NCBI RefSeq assembly: GCF_026226615.1
Contig: NZ_JAJAPB010000002.1
Location: forward strand, 124,001-188,000
Length of the DNA: 64,000 bases
Source: Geovibrio ferrireducens
GTDB taxonomy: Bacteria > Chrysiogenota > Deferribacteres > Deferribacterales > Geovibrionaceae
Direction of reading: 5' to 3'
Each line of letters starts with the position of its first letter. Position 1 is the stretch's first letter. This document shows, in pieces, positions 24,234-35,853 of the stretch. The position numbers were made by a program, and so were the translations under genes. Below the pieces are notes generated by a model that was given only the letters and a program-made list of their open reading frames with translations, had not been told where the DNA came from and ran no database searches.

Positions 24234-24234
<1 letters not shown>
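23263..24234 (-). CDS. meaB: Methylmalonyl-CoA mutase-associated GTPase MeaB
   Basis: G3E-family GTPase that loads and protects adenosylcobalamin in methylmalonyl-CoA mutase. It has 323 residues. Walker A is GITGVPGVGKST (about 54-65), Walker B includes [24 protein letters not shown], an ETVGVGQSE switch follows, and NKAD gives base specificity. The RPSPAGDTLGGVARRTRE segment is diagnostic for the MeaB/ArgK group. The start codon shares its A with the mutase stop (TAATG), coupling the two genes. Confidence 0.95.
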
Positions 24235-26381
<2,147 letters not shown>

Positions 26382-26471
26382 GTTGTTTTCTCCGTTTAAA
26401 AAAGCGATGGGAGAACCGTTCCCGGCTCTCCCTTCAACTATATCATTACAAGTTTAAATTTTAAACTCCGC

Positions 26472-26990
26472 CTATTCCACAACCGCGAGCTTATCTCCGG
26501 CTGCAACAGTCTGATCCGGCTTAACGAAAAGCTCCTGAACCACTCCGTCCTTAGGTGCTTTGATCTCGTTTTCCATCTTCATTGCAACGAGGATCATAAG
26601 CGGCTGCCCTGCCTTGACTTCCTGCTCAGGCTCCACAAGAACCTTCCAGATCATTCCGGGCATCTGCGCCTCTATAACCTGACGGCCTTCAAGCCCTGCC
26701 GATGTGCGGAGCTTCATGAGACGCTTCATCTCATCCAGAACCTCAACATCAAAATGGTCGCCGCCCATGAGAACAGAGAAGTTGTCTCCTTTTTCGGTTA
26801 TGTCTATATCGTAAGAGCGTCCGTCAATAATGATCGAGTACAGATTGTCGCCCATGCGCGCGAAGTCAACCGTGCTTGTTTTGCCGTCAATACTGACGGT
26901 AAACACATTCGAGGTTTCCTCCACAATGTCTATGGTGTATTCCTGCTCGCCTTTATCAACCGTTGCGAAGTACTGTCTTTTAGTTATCAT
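26472..26990 (-). CDS. Biotin carboxyl carrier protein of propionyl-CoA carboxylase
   Basis: A 172-residue carrier. The biotinylation site is in VAMKMENEIKAP (Lys about 139), followed by a DGVVQELFVKPDQTVAAGDKL hammerhead fold of the biotinyl domain (about 105-172). The N-terminal 80 residues (TISIDGKTSTVDFARM-type sheets) resemble the linker of oxaloacetate decarboxylase and acyl-CoA carboxylase carriers. It lies 10 nt after the biotin carboxylase gene. The neighbours (carboxyltransferase and methylmalonyl-CoA mutase) point to propionyl-CoA rather than acetyl-CoA as substrate. Confidence 0.9.
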   Translation of the reverse strand: MITKRQYFATVDKGEQEYTIDIVEETSNVFTVSIDGKTSTVDFARMGDNLYSIIIDGRSYDIDITEKGDNFSVLMGGDHFDVEVLDEMKRLMKLRTSAGLEGRQVIEAQMPGMIWKVLVEPEQEVKAGQPLMILVAMKMENEIKAPKDGVVQELFVKPDQTVAAGDKLAVVE

Positions 26991-27000
26991 TATCCACCCC

Positions 27001-28521
27001 TTATCCGAGCCTGTTTCCGAGGCTTGTCAGCCTTCCGAAGCGTTTCCAGTTGCTTTCGCCCACATCCCTTCTGGTGACGGAGCGCTGGGCTGAGATCTTC
27101 TCACTCAGAAGCTGCTTGATAGCAGCAGCGATGAGCGCAACAGAGGGATCCTTCTGTTCTTTACGCTGAAGATCTTCCATGTCGAACTTAGAATCGATGA
27201 AGCCGGTGTCATAGTTGCCCGCAAGGAAAGTTTCGTTCTTAAGCACACGCTGGTGGAACGGTATGGATGTTTTAATGCCCGATACCTTGTATTCTGTGAG
27301 TATCCTTTTCATGGCTATGATAGCGCTCTCTCTTGTTTTGCCGAAGGAGCACACTTTAGCTATCATAGGGTCATAGTAAAGGGGAACTTCGTAGCCAGCG
27401 AAGGCTCCGCTTTCCACCCTTACGTTCGGACCGCCCGGAGTTTCGTACACGGTGATGAGCCCCGGTGAGGGAGCAAAGTTGTTGCTGGGATCTTCTGCGT
27501 AAATCCTGCACTCAATAGCGTGTCCGTTCCTGACTATCTCTTCCTGCTTGTAGGTGAGGGTTTTCCCTTCGGCAACCTTGATCATTTCGGTCACTATATC
27601 GACCCCTGTGATCATCTCCGTTATGGGGTGCTCAACCTGAAGCCTTGTGTTCATTTCAAGGAAATAGAAGTTCTGATCCTCACCGACGATGAACTCCATG
27701 GTTCCTGCGCTGTAATAGCCGATAGCCTTAACAGCCTTCACCGCAACATCATACATCTTCGCCCTTGTGGCATCGTTTATGAAGGGTGACGGAGCCTCTT
27801 CTATGACCTTCTGGTGGCGGCGCTGGATTGAGCATTCACGCTCAAAGAGGTGAAGCGCATTGCCGTGCTTATCGCCCAGAACCTGTATCTCAACATGGTG
27901 CGGGCCTATGATGAACTTCTCAATGTACATATCCCCGTTGCCGAAGGCGTTTGCAGCCTCGGAGGAGGCCATACGGAAAGATGACTCGAAGTCTTCCTCA
28001 CTCTTAACAAGCCTCATCCCTTTTCCGCCGCCGCCGTGAACGGCTTTCAGCATTATGGGATAACCGACTTCGCGTGCGGTTTTCTTTGCCTCTTCAACAT
28101 CGCGTATGGCGTTCTTGGTTCCGGGAACAACAGGCACGCCCGCCTCAACCATTGCGTTTCTTGCGCCGGTTTTGGAGCCCATGAGCTTGATGTGCTCGGC
28201 GGAGGGGCCTATGAAGATTATACCTTCCTCTTCAAGACGCTGAACAAACGTGGGGTTCTCAGAGTAAAACCCGTAGCCGGGGTGAATTGCCGCACCGGCC
28301 TGCTTTGCGATTTCGATTATTTTATCAGCTTTCAGGTAACTGGTATCATTATCAGCCTCAGAAATGCAGTAAGCCTCGTCAGCATACCTTACGTGGGGGG
28401 CTGTTCTGTCTGCGTTGGTGTAAATGGCAACGGTTTTTATGCCCAGCCTGCGGCAGGTTCTGAAAACCCTTATGGCTATTTCGCCTCTGTTGGCGACAAG
28501 TATCTTTTTAATATCAGGCAT
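27001..28521 (-). CDS. pccA: Biotin carboxylase subunit of propionyl-CoA carboxylase
   Basis: ATP-grasp enzyme that carboxylates biotin on the carrier protein. 506 residues: KILVANRGEIAIRVFRTCRRLG at the N-terminus, ATP-binding loop KAVHGGGGKGMRLV (about 160), RECSIQRRHQKVIEEAPSP, EMNTRLQVEHPITEM with catalytic residues, and AGYEVPLYYDPMIAKV. A tail of about 55 residues beyond the usual AccC end (from about 450) is basic and unassigned. Part of a separate-subunit acyl-CoA carboxylase (carrier and carboxyltransferase on either side). Gene symbol by function; the order on the transcript is carboxyltransferase, this gene, carrier. Confidence 0.92.
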   Translation of the reverse strand: MPDIKKILVANRGEIAIRVFRTCRRLGIKTVAIYTNADRTAPHVRYADEAYCISEADNDTSYLKADKIIEIAKQAGAAIHPGYGFYSENPTFVQRLEEEGIIFIGPSAEHIKLMGSKTGARNAMVEAGVPVVPGTKNAIRDVEEAKKTAREVGYPIMLKAVHGGGGKGMRLVKSEEDFESSFRMASSEAANAFGNGDMYIEKFIIGPHHVEIQVLGDKHGNALHLFERECSIQRRHQKVIEEAPSPFINDATRAKMYDVAVKAVKAIGYYSAGTMEFIVGEDQNFYFLEMNTRLQVEHPITEMITGVDIVTEMIKVAEGKTLTYKQEEIVRNGHAIECRIYAEDPSNNFAPSPGLITVYETPGGPNVRVESGAFAGYEVPLYYDPMIAKVCSFGKTRESAIIAMKRILTEYKVSGIKTSIPFHQRVLKNETFLAGNYDTGFIDSKFDMEDLQRKEQKDPSVALIAAAIKQLLSEKISAQRSVTRRDVGESNWKRFGRLTSLGNRLG

Positions 28522-28533
28522 TTTGTCCTCCTC

Positions 28534-30078
28534 TTAAAGCGGCAGATTGTCGTGCTTCTTGGGCGGGTTAGACTGCCTTTTGTTCGCAAGAAGCTCAAAA
28601 GCCTGAATTATTTTCGGTCTGGTCAGTTCGGGCAGAATTATTTCATCTATGAAGCCCAGTTCCGCAGCCCTGTAAGGGTTGGCAAAGGTTTCCCTGTACT
28701 CGTCAACCTTCTGTTTCTGCAGGGCGGCGGGGTCACTGGCACTGGTGATCTCTTTTTTATAGAGAATCTGCGCCGCGCCGTCCGGCCCCATAACTGCTAT
28801 TTCCGCTGTGGGGAAGGCATAGTTAATATCGCCTCTTACATGCTTGGAACTGAGAACGTCATATGCGCCGCCGTAAGCCTTTCTGGTGATTACAGTAACT
28901 TTCGGCACAGTTGATTCGCAGTAAGCGTAAAGGAGTTTTGCGCCGTGGCGGATGATTCCGCCGTATTCCTGCGCCACGCCGGGCATGAAGCCGGGCACAT
29001 CCACAAGGGTAAGCAGAGGAATGTTGAAAGCATCGCAGAAACGGACGAACCTTGCCGCTTTGACTGATGAGTCGATGTCAAGAGCACCGGCCATAATCGC
29101 AGGCTGGTTGGCAACTATGCCCACTGTCCTGCCGTTGAGGCGGCAGAAGCCTATGATGATGTTTTTCGCAAAATGCTCCTGTATTTCAAAGAAGTTGCCG
29201 TCATCCACAATTTTCTGGATGAGTTCATGCATGTCGTAAGGTTTGTTGGCATCAACAGGTATTATATCGTGAATTGAAATTTCGGTTCTGTTGGGGTCGT
29301 CCTTAGTGGGGACGATAGGTGCTTCCTCCATGTTGTTGGAGGGGATGAAGCTGAAAAGCTCTCTGATTTTAAGAAGACAATCCTCATCATTCTCAGTGGC
29401 GAAGTGAGCAACCCCGCTTTTTGAGTTGTGGGTCATTGCTCCGCCAAGCTGCTCTTTTGTCACATCCTCACTGGTAACGGTTTTAACAACCTCAGGACCG
29501 GTGATGAACATGTAGCTTGTGTCCTTAACCATGAAGGTGAAGTCCGTAAGTGCGGGAGAGTAAACCGCGCCGCCTGCGCAGGGCCCCATGATAGCGCTTA
29601 TCTGGGGAACAACACCTGAGGAAAGGGTGTTTCTGAGGAAAATGTCGGCATAACCGGCAAGGGACATAACACCTTCGTGAATCCTTGCGCCGCCTGAGTC
29701 GTTAAGACCGATGACGGGGCAGCCGAGTTCGATGGCTTTGTCCATGATTTTGCAGATTTTTTTGGCGAACATTTCGGAAAGAGAACCACCGAGAACAGTA
29801 AAATCCTGAGAGAAAACAAAGACAGTTCTTCCGTTGATCTTTCCATAACCTGTAACAACACCGTCGCCGAAGACTTTGCTCTTTTCCATGCCGAAGTTGG
29901 TGCATCTGTGAACCACGAACTTATCAAGCTCAACGAAAGTACCTTTATCAAGGAGTTTATCGATCCTTTCGCGGGCGCTGAGCTTGCCCTGCTCGTGCTG
30001 TTTCTTGATCCTGTCCAGGCCGCCTCCCAGTTCTGCAATACTGTTAAGCTCCTGGAACTTTTTGATTTTCTCTTTCAT
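28534..30078 (-). CDS. pccB: Propionyl-CoA carboxylase carboxyltransferase subunit
   Basis: Moves the carboxyl group from biotin to propionyl-CoA, forming methylmalonyl-CoA. About 514 residues of the crotonase-fold carboxyltransferase family: [55 protein letters not shown] (first oxyanion-hole region), [41 protein letters not shown] and [15 protein letters not shown] (second oxyanion hole). I start at 30078 (MKEKIKKF) because GGGGGA lies 5 nt before it; an upstream in-frame start adds 15 residues. First gene of the propionate operon with a promoter at 30114-30142. Confidence 0.93.
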   Translation of the reverse strand: MKEKIKKFQELNSIAELGGGLDRIKKQHEQGKLSARERIDKLLDKGTFVELDKFVVHRCTNFGMEKSKVFGDGVVTGYGKINGRTVFVFSQDFTVLGGSLSEMFAKKICKIMDKAIELGCPVIGLNDSGGARIHEGVMSLAGYADIFLRNTLSSGVVPQISAIMGPCAGGAVYSPALTDFTFMVKDTSYMFITGPEVVKTVTSEDVTKEQLGGAMTHNSKSGVAHFATENDEDCLLKIRELFSFIPSNNMEEAPIVPTKDDPNRTEISIHDIIPVDANKPYDMHELIQKIVDDGNFFEIQEHFAKNIIIGFCRLNGRTVGIVANQPAIMAGALDIDSSVKAARFVRFCDAFNIPLLTLVDVPGFMPGVAQEYGGIIRHGAKLLYAYCESTVPKVTVITRKAYGGAYDVLSSKHVRGDINYAFPTAEIAVMGPDGAAQILYKKEITSASDPAALQKQKVDEYRETFANPYRAAELGFIDEIILPELTRPKIIQAFELLANKRQSNPPKKHDNLPL

Positions 30079-30113
30079 GAAAGTCCCCCATTTTTTTCTT
30101 ATATGGCTCAAAT

Positions 30114-30142
30114 ATAAAAACATAATTTATTATAAGTGTCAA
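30114..30142 (-). promoter_or_regulatory. Promoter of the propionate operon
   Basis: On the minus strand TTGACA (30142-30137), a 17-bp spacer and TTTTAT (30119-30114). The start codon is about 30 nt after the expected transcription start. Confidence 0.55.
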
Positions 30143-30219
30143 CTGGCAATATAAGTTTTCATAATATAATCAAACACTTTTTCTTTGTTTATATACCAGT
30201 TATTTATGGAAACCGATCA

Positions 30220-30238
30220 TTCATAACGTCATTATGAA
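30220..30238. promoter_or_regulatory. Palindrome TTCATAA-CGTCA-TTATGAA
   Basis: Perfect 7-bp arms, 5-bp centre, about 80 bp upstream of the propionate operon's -35. The rest of the 30079-30376 gap is AT-rich, with no gene. A candidate regulator site; the regulator is unknown. Confidence 0.4.
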
Positions 30239-30376
30239 AGAGGATAAGTTAAACTGTTATTATGGTTTTTAACACCGGAAAACAGCGATATTTTCCATAA
30301 TCTGAAATGGTTTGCAGACTTTTTAAAATAGCACAAGAGTTATTGTTTATCAGGTTTTTAGAACTTAAGGACTGTT

Positions 30377-31003
30377 TTAGAATGTACTTTGAAAAAAGGA
30401 AGCTAAAGAACGGAAAGCGGACTTAATATCCCATTCCTGATTTATTCTTTCACCGCAATAGTTTGAAACACTTCTTGCCTGCATGACCTTCACACCGCAG
30501 CGCAGAGCGGACAAGCCCACCGGAGCACCCTCCATATTCTCCACTACTGCATTTGTTTTATTATAATAGATATTTGCAAGCAGATCACACGAACTGAGAA
30601 GTGACACAGTATTGGATTCGGCATTGCTCAGAGAAGGTATTTTTTCAAATTTAGTAAAATTATTCTCACATACCGGAAAGCCCTCCTCACCAAGAAGCCT
30701 TATTTCAGAGTCTATTAACAATGCCTCATCCGCAAACCAGTCTTTAACTACGCTCACAATATCCCCCGTTTTCAGCCCGCTCTGCCTGTAGGCGCCGCAT
30801 ATTCCCGCCAGAATAGCCTCTTCGGGATGTATTTCAGAGAAAATTAAGGCAGAGGCGAAGGCAGCATTAGTTTTGCTCACCCCTGTGACAAAAACACGCA
30901 TCCCGCGCCACTCGCCGCATGGAATGCCGTATTTCCATTCATTAAGAGTGATTTTGCCCAATGAGCCGTATAGTTCGTTCACCGTGGGAAAAAGCAGAAT
31001 CAT
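30377..31003 (-). CDS. mqnB: Futalosine hydrolase MqnB
   Basis: Cleaves futalosine to dehypoxanthinyl futalosine and hypoxanthine in the menaquinone pathway that does not use chorismate-MenF chemistry. The 208 residues have the nucleoside phosphorylase-like fold, with VTGVSKTNAAFASAL, GICGAYRQSGLKTGDIVSV, and near the C-terminus VENMEGAPVGLSA and SVSNYCGERINQEWDIKSA. The VENMEGA and SN..GER motifs are typical of MqnB. The start codon shares its A with the upstream radical SAM stop (TAATG). Its presence implies that menaquinone is the respiratory quinone. Confidence 0.88.
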   Translation of the reverse strand: MILLFPTVNELYGSLGKITLNEWKYGIPCGEWRGMRVFVTGVSKTNAAFASALIFSEIHPEEAILAGICGAYRQSGLKTGDIVSVVKDWFADEALLIDSEIRLLGEEGFPVCENNFTKFEKIPSLSNAESNTVSLLSSCDLLANIYYNKTNAVVENMEGAPVGLSALRCGVKVMQARSVSNYCGERINQEWDIKSAFRSLASFFQSTF

Positions 31004-31884
31004 TAAAACTCCTCATAAAAATCAGGGTATTTATCAAGCATACCGCGTGTACGGAGGAATTTCTCTGTTTCATCAACTCTTGCAAGAAGTTTTCCCTTAT
31101 CCCTCGGCAGAACGCCTTCAAGGGGTACAAAGTTTGACACATGGTTGGAGCGGAAAATCATTGCGCCTTCATTAATACCGGAAACGAAACGCCTGATTTC
31201 ATCAATAAGATCACCTATGCGCGGTTTTTCTATGCTGTCAAAATAGTCGCGTCTGCGTCTCAGGAAAAGTGTCAGGAGCGACACATATTTAGGCTTCGCA
31301 GCGTTCAGCCATGCCGTAGTTTCTTCCATATGCTGACGGCTGAGTATTCTTCCGCCGCCGCCAAGAATAACCATGACCGAAAAATCGATCCCCTGCTCTT
31401 TAATTAACTGAACCTTAGGGAGAAGTTTGTCCGCTTTCATCCCTTTATTCATCAGTTCCAGCACTCTGTTGTCAGCGCTCTCTAGACCGAAATAAAGAAG
31501 CCTGAGCCCTTTCTCCCTGAGAAGTTTCCATTCCGCAGCGCTCTTTTTCATCAGAGCCTGCGGGCCTGCGTAGCTGCTTATTCTTCGTAAGGAAGGGAAT
31601 TTTACAGTGAGAGCATCCAGAATCACAGCCAGTTCAGCGGTGGGGTAAATCACTCCGTCACCGTCTGCAAGAAAAACCCGGTGAACATGGCGGGAGTAAG
31701 ATTCGGGTATTCTGTTAATCTCTGAGAGAACATCATCCAAAGGCTTTATGCGGAAAGGCTTATCAATATACATGCCGCAGAAGGCGCACTTGTTGTATGA
31801 GCAGCCTTCCGTTATCTGAAATATAAGGGAGTCCACCTCGCTGGGCGGCCTGTAGAGGGGTTCGGTATGATGGGGCATGTTCAT
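31003..31884 (-). CDS. Radical SAM protein, unassigned
   Basis: A 293-residue radical SAM enzyme. The [4Fe-4S] site is CSYNKCAFC (Cx4-5CxxC spacing of the family: CxxxxCxxC, about residues 29-37), and ADGDGVIYPTAELA and YFGLESADNRVL are typical TIM-barrel strands. It lacks a B12-binding or TRAM domain. I start at 31884 (MNMPHHTEP), where the ATG overlaps the metF stop (TAATG); the longer frame reads into metF. It sits between metF and mqnB with overlapping stops and starts on both sides. No function is assigned; a role in quinone or folate/C1 metabolism is only suggested by context. Confidence 0.8.
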   Translation of the reverse strand: MNMPHHTEPLYRPPSEVDSLIFQITEGCSYNKCAFCGMYIDKPFRIKPLDDVLSEINRIPESYSRHVHRVFLADGDGVIYPTAELAVILDALTVKFPSLRRISSYAGPQALMKKSAAEWKLLREKGLRLLYFGLESADNRVLELMNKGMKADKLLPKVQLIKEQGIDFSVMVILGGGGRILSRQHMEETTAWLNAAKPKYVSLLTLFLRRRRDYFDSIEKPRIGDLIDEIRRFVSGINEGAMIFRSNHVSNFVPLEGVLPRDKGKLLARVDETEKFLRTRGMLDKYPDFYEEF

Positions 31885-32732
31885 TAAAACAGCCTCTTGA
31901 GAACCTCTTCCGTTGCGCCGGAGCGGTTTAGGGTATAGAAGTGGATGCCCCTCACACCGTTTTTCCAGAGGCATTCGCACTGTTTAACAGCATAGTCCAC
32001 ACCTAGGGAGAACATATCCTCATCGCTTTTCCCCTCCATAGCACTGACAATTGAGGAGGGAACCTCAACACCGCACATCTGGGTAAAACGGATGACCTGT
32101 GATATATTGGTGATAGGCATAACACCTGCAATTACCGGGATGGTTATCCCTGCCTTTTCACACTTTTCGATGAACCTGTAGAAGTAGTCATTCACAAAAA
32201 ACAGCTGGGTTATTGCAAAATCTGCACCAAGATCCTGTTTAAGCTTAAGATGTTCCAGCTCCTTATCCAGATTTCTTGTCTGCACATGCCCTTCGGGGTA
32301 GCATGCCACGCCGACGCTATAATCCCCGCTTTTTTTCAGGAATTTAACCAGATCTGATGCGTACTCGAACTCCTTGCTTATCTCATCCGGGTTCATATCC
32401 TGCGGAACATCGCCCCTGAGAGCCAGAATATTCTTAACGCCTATTGAGTTAAGCTCGGATGTGACAGACTGTATCACCTCACCCGTTGCGGCTATGCATG
32501 TGAGGTGCATCATAACCTCAAGACCGTAATCCACACGGGTTCTGCGTATCCATTCCACAGTTTTTTCAGTGGTGCTCCCCCCTGCACCGTAAGTTACGGA
32601 AACAAAATCGGGGTTGTATTTTTTTAACTGAGAAATTGTATCAAAAAGAACTGATTCCGCCTCCTCTTTTTTTGGGGGGAAAAATTCGAAAGATATTGTG
32701 CGTTTTGAATTTATTATATCAATAATTTTCAT
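31884..32732 (-). CDS. metF: 5,10-methylenetetrahydrofolate reductase
   Basis: FAD enzyme reducing methylene-THF to methyl-THF for methionine synthesis and possibly the Wood-Ljungdahl or C1 branch. 282 residues, normal length: TISFEFFPPK, PDFVSVTYGAGGSTTEKT, HLTCIAATGEVI, ILALRGDVPQD, SVGVACYPEGH, DLGADFAITQLFF and VIAGVMPI. First gene of a three-gene unit with radical SAM and mqnB. Confidence 0.97.
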   Translation of the reverse strand: MKIIDIINSKRTISFEFFPPKKEEAESVLFDTISQLKKYNPDFVSVTYGAGGSTTEKTVEWIRRTRVDYGLEVMMHLTCIAATGEVIQSVTSELNSIGVKNILALRGDVPQDMNPDEISKEFEYASDLVKFLKKSGDYSVGVACYPEGHVQTRNLDKELEHLKLKQDLGADFAITQLFFVNDYFYRFIEKCEKAGITIPVIAGVMPITNISQVIRFTQMCGVEVPSSIVSAMEGKSDEDMFSLGVDYAVKQCECLWKNGVRGIHFYTLNRSGATEEVLKRLF

Positions 32733-32812
32733 GGGACTTCTCCGGATGTTTAATGAAAAATAACCGCAGAATGCGTTGACTGCAAGAAATATTTATGAAA
32801 TAGTCATTACAG

Positions 32813-33406
32813 ATGAAGCTTATCTCTATTTATAAAAAAATCCTGCTGGCGTTTATCCTCTATGTCTTCCTGCTGAATACATGCACATTTCTGACCACCC
32901 TTAACCCCAAAGCGTTTCTAAACCCTTTTCATATAAAGACAAGAACAATCAGCGTGTATCATCTTGTCCGTCATGTCGTGCTGGTTTCGGGTGTGGCTTT
33001 CAGAGAAATACCCAGAGAGCTGATAAACGAAAAAGCTGAACATTATTCCGATAAATACGGGGTAGACCCTGACCTTGTTAAAATAGTGATCGATGTGGAA
33101 TCAAAGTACAATAAGTTTGCAATATCCAGAACCGGAGCTATGGGGCTTATGCAGCTTATGCCTATAACCTTCGGCGATATGGGCGGGCAGGATCCGTTTG
33201 ATATGGACACAAACCTTGAAGCGGGGATAAAGTACCTCTCCATCCAGCTAAGAAGGTTCAATAATACAGAACTGGCTCTTTCCGCATACAATGCAGGGCC
33301 TTACACTGTTTCATCCAGAGGCAACAGAGTGCCCGATTTCGGGGAGACGCAGCGGTACGTCAAAAAAATAATGTACCGCTACAGTCAGGTTGCAGGGCAG
33401 GACTAA
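32813..33406 (+). CDS. Lytic transglycosylase (SLT family)
   Basis: Cell-wall enzyme cleaving peptidoglycan glycan strands. 197 residues: an N-terminal membrane anchor or uncleaved signal (about 7-25), a short linker, then an SLT domain from about 70: YGVDPDLVKIVIDVESKYN with catalytic Glu in VESKYN, AISRTGAMGLMQLMP, and LALSAYNAGP. Divergent from metF and convergent with the alcohol dehydrogenase gene, overlapping it by 4 nt at the stop codons. Confidence 0.9.
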   Translation: MKLISIYKKILLAFILYVFLLNTCTFLTTLNPKAFLNPFHIKTRTISVYHLVRHVVLVSGVAFREIPRELINEKAEHYSDKYGVDPDLVKIVIDVESKYNKFAISRTGAMGLMQLMPITFGDMGGQDPFDMDTNLEAGIKYLSIQLRRFNNTELALSAYNAGPYTVSSRGNRVPDFGETQRYVKKIMYRYSQVAGQD

Positions 33407-34491
33407 ACCAGTTTCCTCACCACATAGTCAGCATCCGCCTCAAACGGGGTGGACTTCATATTCGGTTTACCCAAAGCATAAGCGGCCATCACAGACTTTT
33501 CCTCCATACTGAGAACGCTGCTGAGAGACTCAGCACCAAGCCTTTCCAGCCAGAAATCCAGATCAAAGCCATGCTTCTCAAACAGTGACGGAATAACACC
33601 GAACTTCTGCACGCCTTTTTCACGGAGCATTTCCATAAAACACGGAATCAGCATTGCGTTTGCTGTACCGTGATGGATTTTCTTATTGTTTGTCAGGTAA
33701 TAACCCAGACTGTGCAGGAGGGTGGTTCCCGTATGCAGAATCACAGTGCCCGCAAGGGACGAAGCATACATAAAATTAGCCAGCGCACGGTCGTCCTTGA
33801 GATCTTCCGCCGCCGAAAGAGTTGCCAGAATGAGCTCCATTGAAGTCATGGCGCACATATCGCTGAAAGGGTTTGCACGGAGGGAGATAAGCCCCTCCAT
33901 TGAGTGTGTGAACGCATCAAACACAGTGGCAAGGAGTGTGCGCTCATTCAGGGTTTTCAGCAGTCCGGGATCAAGCACAGCCCATTTTGGGAACATGCAT
34001 GGCTTGGTGAAATTTATTTTATCGGTCTTCTCGGCATCGGTAATGATGGAATAAGCGTTCATCTCACTGCCTGTGCCGCATGTGGTGGGTACGGCAAGCA
34101 CGGGCAAGGGTTTGTTGGGCATATCTTTTTTTGCCAGAAGCTCATAGAAGCTGTCGTTATTTGCAGCAAACACCGCTATCGACTTCGCAGCATCCAGAGG
34201 GCTTCCGCCCCCCACTGCTATCACAGCCTCGCATCTGGCGCTGCGCATGAATGTGCCGCCGCGTATTATCGTATTTATGGACGGGTTTTCCTCCACCTCT
34301 GAAAAAAAGTGAAGCTGCTTACCCGCAAGCTCAGCCTCAAGAAACGCCCTCATCCCTGTGGCATCAAGGGAAGTCCGCCCTGAAACTATGCCTATGGTTC
34401 TGAATGGCGCCATCAGTTCTTTGATTTTTTCTATGCTGCCGAAGCCGAAAAAAGCCTCCACAGGGCTGTGGAACGAAAATATATAGCTCAT
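33403..34491 (-). CDS. Iron-containing alcohol dehydrogenase
   Basis: Group III (Fe-dependent) alcohol dehydrogenase family, NAD(P)-dependent. 362 residues. The cofactor region is AVGGGSPLDAAKSIAVFA (about 90) and PTTCGTGSEMN (about 140). Metal ligands are expected in DAFTHSMEGLIS (Asp, His) and LHSLGYYLTNN/HHGTANAMLIP (His). Ends 4 nt within the end of the convergent lytic transglycosylase gene. The substrate cannot be told from sequence; possibilities include primary alcohols and aldehydes. Confidence 0.9.
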   Translation of the reverse strand: MSYIFSFHSPVEAFFGFGSIEKIKELMAPFRTIGIVSGRTSLDATGMRAFLEAELAGKQLHFFSEVEENPSINTIIRGGTFMRSARCEAVIAVGGGSPLDAAKSIAVFAANNDSFYELLAKKDMPNKPLPVLAVPTTCGTGSEMNAYSIITDAEKTDKINFTKPCMFPKWAVLDPGLLKTLNERTLLATVFDAFTHSMEGLISLRANPFSDMCAMTSMELILATLSAAEDLKDDRALANFMYASSLAGTVILHTGTTLLHSLGYYLTNNKKIHHGTANAMLIPCFMEMLREKGVQKFGVIPSLFEKHGFDLDFWLERLGAESLSSVLSMEEKSVMAAYALGKPNMKSTPFEADADYVVRKLV

Positions 34492-34494
34492 GGC

Positions 34495-35592
34495 TTACAT
34501 ACCCGTAAATTTTCCGTTTTCAAAAACAAGCCTTCCGTCCAGATAAGCCTTTCCGTCTTCCATAGCCTTTATCATGTCCCAGTGAATGCCGGATTTGTTT
34601 TTCCCGCCCGCTTCGGGGTATGAGGCTCCGACAGCCATATGGATTGTGCGGCCTATTTTTTCATCAAACAGGATGTTTTTTGTGGGTTTGGTGATGGATT
34701 CGTTAAGACCGAAGGCTATCTCGCCTATGAAGCGCGAACCTTCGTCTGTTTCAAGAACAGACTGGAGAAAGTCGTTCCCTTTTTCGGCGTGAGCCTCCAT
34801 GATTTTGCCTTTTTCAATTTTGAGGGTTATTCCGCCCGCTTCCACACCCATGTAAGATGTGGGTACGTCAAAGTATATGGAACCGTTTACTCCGTCCTCC
34901 ACGGGGCTGGTGAAAACCTCTCCGTCCGGCATGTTGTGGTGTCCGTTGCAGTTAATCCATTTGCGGCCGTCAACATTGAATGTGATGTCTGTCTTGTTTC
35001 CCACTATGCGGAGCTCCTTAGTTCCGTTGAGGAGGCCTGTTATTTTCTGCTGATATTCATCAACGGATCTCCACGCGGCTACCGGGTCGTCCTCGTGCAG
35101 TCTGCATGCGCGGTAAACAAACTCAGTGTACTCATCCAGAGACATTTCCGCATCCTGCGCCATCGCTGCGGTGGGATAAGGGCAGAGCGACCAGCGGAAC
35201 TCACCTTTCTGTTCCCTGTCCATAAGCACCTCACGCACTTTTGCGTATGATTTGGCGTATGCGGCTATCTTCGACTTATCAGCCCCAGTAAGCTGCTTTG
35301 TGTTGTCAGTGGCATCGATGTATATTGATGCGGTTACATTGTGAGTATCAGCCCACACACTCTGCGGTATGAACTCAAGCTGGTCTTTTTCCGCATGTTT
35401 GTAAAAAACAGACTGCTGACCGGAAAATGCCAGACGCAGAACAGGATAAGCTCCGGTTTCAAGGGTTTTTGCATATATTTCCTTTATAAGAGGCTCACTC
35501 ACCGTTTCCGCACGGATGAGAAGTATATCCCCTTTTCTTAAGGACAGGCTGTATTCGCATATAAGTTTGGCTAATTTCTTTTCAAGACTCAT
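34495..35592 (-). CDS. M29-family aminopeptidase
   Basis: Metallo-aminopeptidase of the AmpS/PepS/thermophilic aminopeptidase T family. 365 residues from the ATG at 35592, chosen for GGGGAGC 6 nt before it. Family features: LRKGDILLIRAETVSEPLI, WADTHNVTASIYIDA, FNVDGRKWINCNGHHNMPDGEVFTSP (metal ligand Glu in GEVFTSP), EGSRFIGEIAFGLN (with ligand Glu), HMAVGASYPEAGGKNKSGIHWDMI (with His and Asp ligands). It begins a two-gene unit with the alcohol dehydrogenase gene 3 nt downstream. Confidence 0.9.
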   Translation of the reverse strand: MSLEKKLAKLICEYSLSLRKGDILLIRAETVSEPLIKEIYAKTLETGAYPVLRLAFSGQQSVFYKHAEKDQLEFIPQSVWADTHNVTASIYIDATDNTKQLTGADKSKIAAYAKSYAKVREVLMDREQKGEFRWSLCPYPTAAMAQDAEMSLDEYTEFVYRACRLHEDDPVAAWRSVDEYQQKITGLLNGTKELRIVGNKTDITFNVDGRKWINCNGHHNMPDGEVFTSPVEDGVNGSIYFDVPTSYMGVEAGGITLKIEKGKIMEAHAEKGNDFLQSVLETDEGSRFIGEIAFGLNESITKPTKNILFDEKIGRTIHMAVGASYPEAGGKNKSGIHWDMIKAMEDGKAYLDGRLVFENGKFTGM

Positions 35593-35790
35593 TGTAAGCT
35601 CCCCGTAGTTTTTCTTCTGACATAACATAATCCATTTTGTTTAATAAAAAAAGGGAAGGCTGAAAGACAGGTGCAGTCGTACATGCTTTATTAAAAAGAA
35701 ATGGATCTGTTTTTGAGGGGACTGGTTTAATCATGCCTATCAAAATCCCCCTCTGCTCCCCCTTTGCAAAGGGGGAAGTTATTGCTGATA

Positions 35791-35820
35791 AAACAAAAAA
35801 CCCCTCTTTACAAAGAGGGG
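35791..35820 (-). terminator. Rho-independent terminator of eno
   Basis: CCCCTCTT and AAGAGGGG pair across a 4-nt loop (35801-35820); on the minus strand a T-rich run follows. It lies about 100 nt past the eno stop codon. Confidence 0.8.
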
Positions 35821-35853
35821 CCTAGGATATTTTCAGCAAAAGTTTTTCGCACA

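Noticed and set aside
30079-30376. Cobalamin riboswitch before the B12 mutase operon
   Set aside because: No B12-box or matching long structured leader is visible; the expected leader is only about 30 nt.
35745-35775. Second terminator beyond eno
   Set aside because: CCCCCTTTGCAAAGGGGG is a perfect palindrome but has no usable loop or T-run; more likely a dispersed repeat fragment.
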